Source of the DNA: Nageia nagi
Taxonomy: Eukaryota > Pinophyta
Direction of reading: 5' to 3'
Assembly (NCBI GenBank): GCA_050084985.1
Contig: JBITNC010000001.1
Location: 56,730,001-56,794,000, forward strand
Length of the DNA stretch: 64,000 nucleotides
Part shown: in pieces, positions 8,001-17,337 of the stretch
Layout: every line of letters begins with the position of its first letter
How positions within the stretch are numbered: the stretch's first letter is position 1
Position numbers and translations under genes: made by a program
The notes under the pieces: generated by a model
The model's database searches: none
What the model saw: the letters and a program-made list of their open reading frames with translations, nothing else
Told to the model about the DNA's origin: nothing

Positions 8001-10944
8001 CAGGCTCATCAATCCATATCTGATTGTGATATTCAAATGTTGGTTGGGCAGGTGGGTACAAAGAAAGTGTCTTTGTATTTAGACCATTAGAAATGGTCAT
8101 ATCTCCAGACCTACAGTTGATGTATGCAGCTGCAGTGGCTAACCATGGTCTACCCAAGATGACTGGATATCCAGAAGGTTGTGCTCTTGTTTTTAAAAGC
8201 AGGAAGTCCACTGGATAGCTCCAGGAATCTACTGTAATTCGGACATCTTCTATAATTCCCTCTGGCTTAGCTACTGTTCGATCTGCCATCTGTAACATAG
8301 TTGAGGTGGGCTGTATATTTGTCAGAAATAATTTCTGAGACATGTCCAAAGTCATGATATTTATTGCTGCTCCCAGATCAACTAACACGTTGGGCACTTT
8401 AGTGACTCCTATAGAGATGGTAATAACAGGGTTACCTGGATCCCCATACTTAGGAATGACCAAATTTCCGGCTAAAAGGTCAGCTACTTTACCATCTACT
8501 TTAATAGTCTTTGGATAGACTTTCTTCCTTCTTCCTCCCTTTCGGATGCATAATTCTTTAACTAGCTTGTTTAGCTCAGGAACTTGTTTAATTGCTTGCA
8601 ATATAGGTATAGAAATATTCAATTTCCTTATCTCTTGCAGCAGTTCTGATTCAATCTCTTGTGGTTTTCCAATCAGTCTCTCTGGATATGGACTGGCTGT
8701 TGTCTGGAGCTCCTTATTATATGTAGGTGGAACTGTTTCTGTTGGTAGCTCCTGACTATCCTCCACTTGTTCTTCTAGAGATTCGTCTGAGCTGTTTGCC
8801 TCTACTTCTACGATAACAGGAGGTGCAGGATCCGGCAATTTCTTACCAGATCGAAGTTCAATTTCATTACATTGGATAGCATTCACTGATGTGATGTCTT
8901 CTTGATCAATTTGATAGGCAGGCGCTGAAGCTTGCCTGTTATTATTTGGGTTGGGAACAGGTTGGGCTGGAAGAGCAGGTTTCTTTGGAGGGTGTTGCTG
9001 CTGATTCATTTGTTGTTGCTGATTAATTTGTTGTTGCTGATTAATGGGTGGTGGCAACAAACCTTGCCTTCGCTGTCCTTGATTATTCCAGTTCTGCCGA
9101 TTTTGTCCTCCATATTGCTGCCATTGTGGATTCCATTGTGGAGGCTCCCATCCATAAGGTTGCCAATCCTGATTTGCCATCCATGGGGAATTGTGTGGCA
9201 TATTCCACCAATTCTGATTTGTTGGCCTAGAAAAATAAGGATTTGGGTTCCCTTGAAAATTGTTATTTCCCCTAGGCCCCATTGCTCCCATATAATTCAT
9301 ATTCATGTTTGGAGCTGCTACGGACATTTGTGCTATTGTTAGATAGTCACAATCATCTGTTAGATGGTCATTATTGCATAGGCTGCATATATGGGTAGTG
9401 TTCAATGGACATTCATGTAGAGCATGCTTCTTTCGGCATCTAGGACAGTATCTTGATGAGAACTCATCTGTGGCCTCTTTCTTTGAACCTGTAGGTTGGA
9501 GAGACTCCTGGATCTCTTTCAGTTTGTTTGCTGTTCCCTTCAGTTGACTTAGTTCAAACAGAACATCAGTCCTGAAGTTAGCAAATTCTTCTTTGATTTC
9601 ACTTGCTAATCCAGTCTCCATTCGACCATCATTCTGAAACCTGTCGCTTCTCTTCTGTGATCTGGTCCTTGAATAGTTTCTGTAGAGTTCCACAATTTCA
9701 TCAAGAGTTAACTTATTGACATTACCTTTTCCCATCAGATTGAGAACTTCCAATGTGGAATCTAGAAGCCCTCTTAAAAAGATGGTCTTGGAGAATTCTG
9801 GATCCATGGTTGTACCCACTCTCTTTTGAACAAATAGGAATCTGTCAAGGTAATCTTCAAGGCTTTCTGAGGCTGCCTGTGTGAGCCGAAACAGTTCATC
9901 CTTCCTATCTTTAACTCGACAATACTCTTGATATTTTTCTAAGAAGGCTCTTTCCATTTCTTGCCAAGTAGAGATAGAATCTGGAGGTAGTCCCATGAAC
10001 CACCTCATTGCATTGTCCTTCAGGGTGGATGGAAAGAGTTTTAATTTTTGTTCATCCATTTCATAGTCATAAGTTTTGCACAATATTTTGAACTCAAACA
10101 AGAACTGATCTGGATCTTCACTAGAAAGACCTCTGAAAATAGGTAAGACTGATGGTGAAATATTTTTCATAGGAGCTTGAGTTCCAGCAGCAAGCCGAAT
10201 GGGATAAGTGAAAGTTTGGGTTGGCATTTGAGGAGGAATACCCCCTACTCCAGAACCACCACTTCCGCCAGACATATTGACCAGCGGATTGATATATATA
10301 CTCCAACTGTGATCCAACTCTGGTATACTACCTTTGCAGTAGTGAATAGGGAAGGGTTCCTTGGCTGCCTCCTTCTCAGCTTCAGAATCACTTTCACTAG
10401 AAAGAGGTTGACTAATGGATAATGGTGACGGTTTATCAAAGGAATGGATGAATGGATGAGATGTTGGGGTCGGAGTGACTGTATCCGGAGCAGTCTCAAC
10501 CAAATTTGGCTGAAGAGTTAATTCTGCAAACCGTACAGGTGCTAAAGGAGATGTATCTGTAAATCTCCTATATTGTTTAGGTGGATCTGAAAATCTCAGA
10601 AATGGTGGTAAGGATGGACTAATGAAAGGTGTTTCTTCTGCAATTTCTGGATGTGCACATTCTGGACTGTGAGCTAACTCCTCTTCTGCTCGTGTTGGCT
10701 CAATTTCTTCCACAGGTCTAGGCTTTGGCCTAGTTTCTTCTGGTTGCTCCACCTGATGTTCTTCAACAACTATACTACTTCCTTGTTCTTCCACAACCTT
10801 TCCTGAATCCAACTTTTTATTTTTGGGGGGTTTTTGTGGTACTGATTTTTGTGTTTTCTGGACTGATTTTCCTACAGCGATTTTCTTACTACCTTCCTCT
10901 TTACTACTGACAAATCTACCTTTGTCATCTCTTAATCTACTCAT
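5065..10944 (-). CDS. Ty3/Gypsy Gag-Pol polyprotein (Athila/Tat-like), 1,959 residues
   Basis: The polyprotein packages and copies the element's RNA and inserts the cDNA. It opens with a Lys-rich, then Pro/Glu-rich region (1-220). A retrotransposon Gag domain follows (about 268-400), then two CX2CX3HX4C zinc knuckles (500-532) and an Asn/Gln/Pro-rich linker with QQQQ runs (545-675). The aspartic protease has VDLGAA at 855-860 and ILGRPW near 929. The RT (about 1195-1375) has YMDD at 1322-1325; RNase H covers about 1464-1585 with TDAS and TDHA motifs. The integrase has an H-H-C-C finger (H1678, H1685, C1716, C1719) and a D1748-D1808-E1844 catalytic triad with the D-x35-E spacing. The frame closes at an in-frame TAG (5065-5067), before the usual integrase C-terminal tail, which lies beyond it and in another frame. 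The start is the first ATG, 191 bases after the primer site. Confidence 0.95.
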   Translation of the reverse strand: MSRLRDDKGRFVSSKEEGSKKIAVGKSVQKTQKSVPQKPPKNKKLDSGKVVEEQGSSIVVEEHQVEQPEETRPKPRPVEEIEPTRAEEELAHSPECAHPEIAEETPFISPSLPPFLRFSDPPKQYRRFTDTSPLAPVRFAELTLQPNLVETAPDTVTPTPTSHPFIHSFDKPSPLSISQPLSSESDSEAEKEAAKEPFPIHYCKGSIPELDHSWSIYINPLVNMSGGSGGSGVGGIPPQMPTQTFTYPIRLAAGTQAPMKNISPSVLPIFRGLSSEDPDQFLFEFKILCKTYDYEMDEQKLKLFPSTLKDNAMRWFMGLPPDSISTWQEMERAFLEKYQEYCRVKDRKDELFRLTQAASESLEDYLDRFLFVQKRVGTTMDPEFSKTIFLRGLLDSTLEVLNLMGKGNVNKLTLDEIVELYRNYSRTRSQKRSDRFQNDGRMETGLASEIKEEFANFRTDVLFELSQLKGTANKLKEIQESLQPTGSKKEATDEFSSRYCPRCRKKHALHECPLNTTHICSLCNNDHLTDDCDYLTIAQMSVAAPNMNMNYMGAMGPRGNNNFQGNPNPYFSRPTNQNWWNMPHNSPWMANQDWQPYGWEPPQWNPQWQQYGGQNRQNWNNQGQRRQGLLPPPINQQQQINQQQQMNQQQHPPKKPALPAQPVPNPNNNRQASAPAYQIDQEDITSVNAIQCNEIELRSGKKLPDPAPPVIVEVEANSSDESLEEQVEDSQELPTETVPPTYNKELQTTASPYPERLIGKPQEIESELLQEIRKLNISIPILQAIKQVPELNKLVKELCIRKGGRRKKVYPKTIKVDGKVADLLAGNLVIPKYGDPGNPVITISIGVTKVPNVLVDLGAAINIMTLDMSQKLFLTNIQPTSTMLQMADRTVAKPEGIIEDVRITVDSWSYPVDFLLLKTRAQPSGYPVILGRPWLATAAAYINCRSGDMTISNGLNTKTLSLYPPAQPTFEYHNQIWIDEPDMDAQDTFATLATITIKDHIEEIEEDPSLEQIQYHCLEPQDEESEDSDEEKGDKGIEPLQSIIFNVPSEEQAAVLAMFKCPLTHIVPKGDLFRESTRVFHSLFPHSCPLNSLVQLPEQSNLTKPGIKTVEVLPGKTLNINSWLTDEQEKKLFDVLTAHTEAFAWDYSDMKGIHPDICTHHIYTDETRPVQQPPRRINPALKEVVKTEIEKLLKAEFIYPISDSQWVSPLVIVPKKNGKWRVCVDYRALNKATFRDHFPLPFIDQVLDTLSGKQYFSFLDGFSGYNQIQIAEEDQGKTTFTCAWGTYAYRVLPFGLCNAPATFQRAVLAIFSDLTNDCVEVYMDDFTVYGNTFEDALRNLEKVLVRCKLHNLSLSHEKCFMLVQEGIVLGHHISAQGIQVDPKKIEVIKQLPQPETQTDVRSFLGHAGYYRRFIENFSKIAAPLFALLHKDNEFEWTADCEEAFQTIKEKLTTTPVLRGPNWELPFHIHTDASNYAIGAVLGQEEPSKSPYAIYYISKNLVGAERNYTTTEKEFLAVVYAINKFRHYITGYQVFVHTDHAAIKYLMNKPVVSGRVVRWLLLLQEFNVTIIDKPGKANVVADFLSRLNIIREDELVEDTFPDEQLFVISTQSPWFADIANYLATGRIPPYLSPNQKKQLIKQSASYKWVDGLLFKYGPDCALRRCLRTDEVFDVIRACHDEPSGGHYSDKRTIHKVLGAGYFWPSMHKDIRKYVRQCDQCQRMGRPTGTTQMPLQPQWMLEPFEQWGIDFVGPINPPSQGKKHILVCTDYATKWVEVVALAHAKEEFVADFLYNNIMQRFGAPRFLVSDQGPQFMSKTIQHFVNQYQIRHKKASPYHPQTNGQVEVTNRELENILTKTVASHRRDWVPRLPEAVWAYNTMWKSTTGFTPYELVFGKKPLLPIEFELQTLRMALEVELDITEVQKNRLLQLNELDEIRMEALHNTEIIQHQRKLWHDKNLK

Positions 10945-11135
10945 ACATTCTCAAGCAAATAATCACACCAATCTATCACAACTTTCAACAACAGTTCTCT
11001 GCAGTTTCCTAATACAGGTTATTGGGGCCACTCATTCTGTGAAGAATTGAGGAACCAGGACGGCACCCGATTGCAAATTGGCTCTGTCAAGTCCCCTATC
11101 CTTAAGAATTACAGAGATAGTTCAATCTACACCGT
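10945..11135 (-). other. 5' leader of the Gypsy element
   Basis: The 191 bases between primer site and the gag start codon contain no other frame of note and would hold dimerisation or packaging signals if the element has them. Confidence 0.6.
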
Positions 11136-11153
11136 TCCCCGGCAACGACGCCA
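11136..11153 (-). other. Primer-binding site, tRNA-Asp type (one mismatch)
   Basis: The minus strand reads TGGCGTCGTTGCCGGGGA, three bases from the LTR edge. This is one base off the TGGCGCC...-type site complementary to the 3' end of plant tRNA-Asp that is used by many Athila-like elements. The identification of the tRNA is from family knowledge; the position next to the LTR is seen directly. Confidence 0.85.
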
Positions 11154-11156
11154 AAA

Positions 11157-12832
11157 TGATGAGCAATTTATTGCATCCCAAATTCCACTAGGGCTGTCAC
11201 TACCCTCCCTCTAGTGATCCTTTCACCTGTTATTGTGAAGGGACCAGTCAACTCATGGAGCTGGTACACTCAACACTCAGGATAATTTTAGTTTCCTCTC
11301 ACTAGTCTTTGGAAGACAACATCTCACTCCTTCATTTATGTTATCAATCCGGGCGGTGTACAAGGCTATATGCGATTGAACCCTGCTCTTTAGGTTGTAT
11401 CTATCTCAAACAGAATTGCAGAAAGCAAATATGCAGAATTGAACGTTGCAGAGTGGAAATTACGGAAATCTTAAATACTGGAAGAGAGAGAGAAACTGGA
11501 AAATACTGAACTTAAAGCAAATTCACACTTTACACTACAAAATACAGAGAGATAAAAGAGTCTTCTACCATTTGGAGTGGGCCCTTGCTCCTCTTGGTGG
11601 AAGACTTAAAGAAACTCAGAACTGAAAACTCCTTAACAGATCACTTTATTGCTGCATGCAGTTCGTCTTACGCAGAATGTGCTTCACAAAGCTAGAGCTT
11701 CAACACAACAATCTATTCACACAATACTCTCTTAATTTCCTAACCTCCCCTACTGTCAACAACTGAGGTACTTAACATCCTCCATTGTCTAACAATAGGC
11801 TTGGTCAAAAATAACAATAATCTGAACAATATTCAGAATCCCTTATTTCTAGGATCAAAACTAACTTAGTGCTAAAATCATCATACTAATAAATGTATGC
11901 TCTTATTTAAGGAGAGCTACAATCCCTTGAGAAAAGGACAGCTCATCCAAATGAGATGGCACTATCCTAGCTAGACATAAATAGCCTAACACATATTTTC
12001 TGGAGTCAAACATACTCCACAAAACAAGAATTGACTCTGAGAATATTAGTGTGTTTGAAATCATGCTTCAGGCTAAATCTGGAGCAGTTCGATTTGCACA
12101 AATGTAGGAATTCTGCCAAGTGGACGTAGAGCTGCTGATAAGGTCAACTGAAATAGTCAACCTTCCGAACTTCAAGTCTGGAATGGGTGCTTCAGATGAG
12201 TCTGGAGCGGCAGCTCCAGACATGTCTAGAACAGATACCTCAAATGTGTCTGAATATGAGCCTTAGCCATGTAAAATGAACTTTGAATGTGTCTGGAGCG
12301 AAACTCTAGACAAGGCCAAGAACAAGGTTTGGAGCTTCAAACAAGTCTGGAACAAAGGCGCCAGACAGGTCTAACCCCACATTGCCAAGTATAATACCAG
12401 ATGTGTCTGGAGCGAAGCTCCAGACAACTCAGAAGTCATTTGGAAGCCTTCCTGACAATGCTAGCCATGTACAAGTCTGGAACAACAGCGCCAGACAAGT
12501 CTATCTCCTCATTGCCAAGTATGATACCAAATGTGTCTGGAGCGAAGCTCCAGACAACTCAAAAGTCATTTGAAAACCTTCCTGACAATGCTTGTGAACC
12601 AGCCATGTTACCACTCAGCACTCCAAAAAGTAGAATGAAGCATTTTGACTTAAAATAGACACACAAATATCATCAGTACACACAAAATATCAACAAAAGG
12701 AAAGTATGCATTTCATCATAAATTAAGCAAATAAGTAGTTCAGCAGTTAGAATTCATCAGTTGTATAGTGTCCAAATATACAGAATAGATCATAAAACCA
12801 GGTCAAAAGCAGGTGGTTTTTGAGACTCATCA
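11157..12832 (-). repeat. 5' LTR of the Gypsy element (complete, 1,676 bp)
   Basis: The LTR is bounded by TGATGAG at 11157 and CTCATCA ending at 12832, a perfect 7-bp terminal inverted repeat of the TG...CA type. The primer site abuts its left end. As the element reads on the minus strand, U3 starts at 12832. The GTCTGGAGC palindromes therefore lie roughly 280-630 nt into U3, where promoter or enhancer repeats are often found. AT-rich TATA-like stretches exist further downstream (around 11905 and 11985 on the minus strand), but I cannot choose a start site. Confidence 0.95.
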
Positions 12833-15360
12833 ATATTGCCTCAGGTTATGAAAGCAGCAGGCAATGACTAATCAGGAAGGCAGTGGACCTTGCCAGGCCA
12901 ATTTATTCTATGGAACAGCCAAACATAGGAAAAAATTTGGAAACAGGAAACATTTAAGGATACCATGTTTCCTTCATAAGGCCCTCTAGCTGCTTGCAAA
13001 AGGCTTTTAGATCTATCAATAACCAGAAGATCTCTTGATGATGCAAGTATGATGATAGTGAAACTTGGACAATATTGCAAGCAAAAGCAATGAAGACTGT
13101 GAAGCATCTGTAAAGTTACTGCCAGTTTCCAACTGACAGCTTATGTAAACCTTGTTTATTATTGGTTCACAATGAAGGATGAAGAACAAGAAACAATATT
13201 ACAAAATTCAAAACGGACATTTGTTTAATGTGCTATGCCCTTTACTTTGATGATTAATTGCCTAGATGCACAAATCTTCCATTATTTTACAAAAATGGGA
13301 GAGATTGGCATCCATTTTTTGTGCAGAAAAATAGATACTAACCAGGATCAACAGTTATATGTTCTCCATTCATACCTTTTTTGTCTTGAAATATTGCACT
13401 TGCCATACAACTAGAATAAGTGTCACTCCATTCAGTATGTAACTTCTATGTTTTTTCAATACTTAAATGGACAAAAATACATTATTTCTGTTGAAATTGA
13501 TTCTACAGTGTTTGTTTTTTAACTTCATTGTTCACCAGATAATTATTTGACGACATCTTTTGAATACAGAAATATCTACATAATTTTTCTGCAGAGACCA
13601 TCTCAGATAATATTCTTCTTTCTATTGGGAAAATAGAATGCATTATTTTTACAGATATTATGTGAGAACAAAATTTTATTTCTGCATGAGATTGAGTCAC
13701 ACAACTGGTCATCCTTTTGAGATTTGTCATCTCAGAGAAATTCTTTTACAAAATATGTTTTGAGAAATGAATTATATATTGTACATGATTGCAAATTAGA
13801 GCATAAAAAGAACCTTTTCAATGATTATATTTTTATTGAATATATCATGGTGATAAAATGTAATACATGTTCATACAAATGGGAAAAATTCATAATGGGT
13901 TACCTTGTGTGACACATTCATCTCCGAGAAATTCCTTTACAAATTATGTTTTGAGAAATAAATTATATAATGTATATGATTTCAAACTTGGAGTAGAAAA
14001 AGAACCTTTTCAATGATTATGTTTTTATTGAATACATCATTGCAATAAAATATAATACATTCTCATACAAATGGGAAGAATTCATAATGGGTTGCCATAT
14101 ATGACACATTTTTCTGTACCATCTGGGAGAAAATTGGGGAAACATGCCAGATTAGCTGAAAATAACATTTGATACTTTTGGATATTGTATTACTTGTGAA
14201 AATTCTTGCCTGCCAGGGATGTGGATTGGCAAATCGACTGATTTTTTTGTTTGAATCACACCACCTTCTTGTAGTTTACTCGTATTAAACTACCTGCTGA
14301 GGTTCATGTCCATAATAAAATTTACATGCCATTCTCCAAAATAAGATGGGGTTCACAAAAAAAACAGTTGATGAAAAATCTTCAGCTTCATTTGATCATT
14401 CAAAGGAACTTTGAGGCCATTTAAGTCCATTGCCTAATGGTTAACATTGGTCTAATAATATGGAAAGTCATAGGATGAGGGGGAAGTCAATAGCAAAGTT
14501 TCTGGCATGCCCATGGGATTGAAATGGCCATCATGATTTAATACCTTTTTGTTGAACTGTGTTCATTGCAGTTTTATGGAATTCAACCACCATGGACTTT
14601 CACGTTCCGAAATTTGCATTATTAGATATTGTAATATATTTTGCTATTTGTTGCGAATGATATTTAATAGGCAAAATCAGATATTTTTAGCTATGTCAGT
14701 ATATAGAAACCCTTTGAACACTATAAGATTTTGTATTTTAAGTTATAGCACATACCTCTTCATTATGGACAATCAGTCTCTAGTTGGGCTATTTTGTACA
14801 GGTTTGCTGCAACATATATCATATTTTATGATATCTCTAGTGAAACTGAAAGTATGTAGGTAGTTTTTCTCCTGTTAACTATCATAAGATACATCTCTAA
14901 GAGTCTCTAGTGATCTTCTATAGGAGTTTTTTTGAATTAATGAATTTGAATATGAGTTTTTTTGTAATTATAGATTTTTTTTTTTTTTTCTTTCTTTCTA
15001 ATTTCTTTCCTATGTATAAGAATCTCCTAAACGTTTCTCTTACCCCAAATCATAGAGAATCAATCTATCAATACAAACCCATTCCTGTCTCGATACTGTT
15101 TCTATTGAATACATTGTTGCAATAAAATGTAATACATTCTCATACAAACGGGCAGAATTCATAATGAGCTGTCATATGTGACACATTTCTCTCTCCCTCA
15201 ATATTTTGATGTACTGAATATTTATCAAACAACTAAAAGCCTGGACTTATCATTCACAATAGTTTTCCAACAAGGGGTTGAAACAGGACAAGTGAAGGCA
15301 TAAGAATTGAAACATCTCCATGAAACCGTAACACACATCCTTGCCAATTATGAATAACCA
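12833..15360. other. Intergenic AT-rich DNA, no gene recognised
   Basis: The right flank of the Gypsy element has only short frames without recognisable motifs. The one clear structure is the 191-bp tandem duplication listed separately. A poly-T run lies near 14974-14990. Confidence 0.6.
13728..14110. repeat. 191-bp tandem duplication, with a third partial copy at about 15096-15190
   Basis: The unit starting at 13728 (TCATCTCAGAGAAATTC...) recurs at 13919 with roughly 85-90% identity by eye, giving a period of 191. The end of the unit (GAATACAT...TGACACATTT) appears a third time at about 15096-15190, roughly 1 kb away, so the third copy was separated by other sequence or has lost its first half. 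Confidence 0.8.
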
Positions 15361-15546
15361 TTAAGTGAAGGCCTTGTGTATTCTTTCACATTTTGCATAC
15401 ATGTCCATCAGGGCATTCATAACCGTAATATTCAATGAAAAACCATTTTCAACTAGTTTTTGATGGATTTCCCCCACACCTTCTCCTAGAGCTCCCATAG
15501 TTACACATGCTAGAAGAATGTTGGCAAAGGAATGCTTATCAATCAA
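15361..15546 (-). pseudogene. Pentatricopeptide repeat (PPR) gene fragment
   Basis: The 61-residue translation has the signature of plant organellar RNA-editing/processing PPR proteins: SFANILLACVTMGAL, then a GEIHQKLVENGF-like segment, then NALMDMYAKC. These correspond to about two tandem repeats of the PLS type. A TGA/TAA closes the frame after the KAFT position, where a following LFD-type repeat would be expected. Sequence to either side is AT-rich and has no further clear repeats, so it is a relic and not a gene. Full members have 10-20 repeats and an E/DYW tail. Confidence 0.8.
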
Positions 15547-15853
15547 AATATTTTAAAAATATCTCTTGAATTGAAGTTCCTTGATCAAAAGATAATTACA
15601 TTTTTCACTAAACGTAAAACAAAATAACATAGTACTAGTTGCCCAATTCTTTAATAGAGTTACTTGAGAAAACTGGTTCATTTCTCTCAATTAATCAAAT
15701 TAATAACAATCTATCATAGCCAGAGACTCTTTTGGTTTTGAAATTTTGCTTTAATCCACCATATTCTAAAATTTTAACCTGGAATTGCATGTTTCTGTAA
15801 GGGAAAATAATGCTCCACACTATATACAACATCCATCATAGAAATAATTGGAT
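15547..15853. other. AT-rich spacer, nothing recognised
   Basis: No frame, repeat or RNA gene is apparent between the PPR relic and the target-site duplication of Copia-1. Confidence 0.5.
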
Positions 15854-15858
15854 GCAAT

Positions 15859-16350
15859 TGATGGAATTAGCCTAGATCTAATTCCCAAGGTCCAAGACTA
15901 GGAAGCTAAATCATTCATCATCTACAATTCTAAGAACATCATTCACACAATATAACACCAATATAATGTGGTTCCTCCCTCCTTGGGAGTACATCCACAA
16001 CTAGTTCTCTATTCTCAATCTATGTCTCTCTTACAACTATACTCTTGCTCTCTCCTACACAACCAAGTAGAGTAATCTTACTCAAAACTTAAATGTGTTT
16101 ACAAGAGGAGAGGCCCTCTATTTATAGCTTGAGAGCACCTCCCTAACCTCCCTTTAACCCAAGGGTAAGGTTAGGGTTACATTAAAGTGTGACCTAACTT
16201 TAACCTACCAACTAACCCCATGGTTAGGTCAAAGTCCACACATAATAAAGAATTCAATTAATCCCTTAAGGTATCTACATATCCTTTAAGTGATTAATTG
16301 AACTTACAAGGAGTTTAGATATTCACAATATTTCATTACAAATTCTAACA
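15859..16350 (-). repeat. 3' LTR of Copia-1 (492 bp)
   Basis: It matches 24651-25143 apart from about five substitutions and one single-base indel. It starts TGATGGAATT and ends TTCTAACA on the plus strand. The TATA-like CTATAAATAG (minus strand) lies at 16118-16127. Confidence 0.95.
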
Positions 16351-16363
16351 CTCCCCTTTAATG
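16351..16363 (-). other. Polypurine tract of Copia-1
   Basis: TTAAAGGGGAG in the element's sense directly precedes the TGTTAGAATT start of the 3' LTR. Confidence 0.85.
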
Positions 16364-16829
16364 CAATATTGGGATAGAGCGTAGAAGAAAGAAGAGAAAG
16401 AGTAAGAGAGAGTTCTCCTCCATAGAGATACAAGTGGAGATGAGAACATTTACATATTTAAGAATATTTTTGAGAACTAGTATGAGACTCACTACATTAC
16501 CATTTGACAAAATGGTTTACAATACAATCATTAACCACAACTGGTTTCACTGTACATAGTAGTCGATCAACTTTAAGCTGACATGTGAGTCTCCATGAGC
16601 TTGCTTTCACAAGGTGAGTAACCTGCATTTCTGAAAAAAGATCCTGCATGCTACAAGCAACTTATGAACAAAATCAGTTAGATGCATCATATATTCAAAT
16701 AAGAGAATCAAATAATGCTATCTTATAAATAACTGATTAATGGTGCACTATAAGTCATCACGGAGATGCTAAGCCATCACTCATAGTCACCTGTTGTATA
16801 TAGACATGTGTTGATTATTAATAGAGCAT

Positions 16830-17266
16830 AAAAATTGTACAACGAGTTTCTCACGCAGAGCAAACTCACCACGGAGGTATAGAATGTACAACAAGTTCGT
16901 CACGCAGAGCGAACTTACCACGGAGGTATATTAATTATATGCTCAAATATTGTACAATGAGTTTCTCACACAGAGCAAACTCACCACGGAGGTATAGAGC
17001 ATCAAAATTGTACAACAAGTTTCTCACGCAGAGCAAACTCATCACAGAGGTATAGAATGTACAACAAGTTCGTCACGCAGAGCGAACTCACCACGGAGGT
17101 ATATTAATTATATGCTCAAAATTTGTACGAGTTTCTCACGCAGAGCAAACTCACCACGGAGGTATAAAATGTACAACAAGTTTGTCACGTAGAGCAAACT
17201 TACCACGGAGGTATAAAAATGTACAATCAAGTTTGTCACGCAGAGCAAACTTACCACGGAGGTATA
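16830..17266 (-). repeat. Copia-1 array of eight tandem hairpin units
   Basis: Eight units share TGTACAACAAG...CACGCAGAGC...CACGGAGGTATA, at intervals of about 45-67 bases. Each contains an inverted repeat around the loop TCACGCAGAG. Stems include AAGTTTG/CAAACTT and AAGTTCG/CGAACTT, so both sides have changed together. The array sits between pol and the polypurine tract, in the 3' untranslated region of the element RNA. Confidence 0.88.
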
Positions 17267-17337
17267 TCATAATCAACACATGCTATACAACAACAAAAGA
17301 GCCTCTTAGAGGTGAAGTTGTCATCATTAACAAAGGT

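Larger units (their letters stand above)
1..12832 (-). mobile_element. Athila/Tat-like Ty3/Gypsy LTR retrotransposon, left LTR truncated by window
   Basis: The order on the minus strand is 5' LTR (11157-12832), primer site (11136-11153), gag-pol (5065-10944), a pol tail in another frame (4772-5022), two extra ORFs (2146-3855 and 1518-2243), polypurine tract (1464-1480) and 3' LTR (1-1463). The protein order PR-RT-RNaseH-IN marks Ty3/Gypsy. A tRNA-Asp-like primer site and an additional ORF after integrase are known traits of the plant Athila/Tat lineage. The left copy lacks the first 213 bases of the LTR because the window starts inside it, so the target-site duplication cannot be checked; the right flank begins ATATT. 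The two LTR copies align without gaps over 1,463 bases with six differences seen by eye, so the insertion is very recent. Confidence 0.93.

Noticed and set aside
5192-10499. Numerous plus-strand and alternate minus frames within the Gypsy gag-pol
   Set aside because: Shadows of the 1,959-residue polyprotein.
16830-17266. CRISPR-like array of repeats
   Set aside because: Units vary, spacers are themselves repeated, the locus is eukaryotic and the array lies inside a Copia 3' region.
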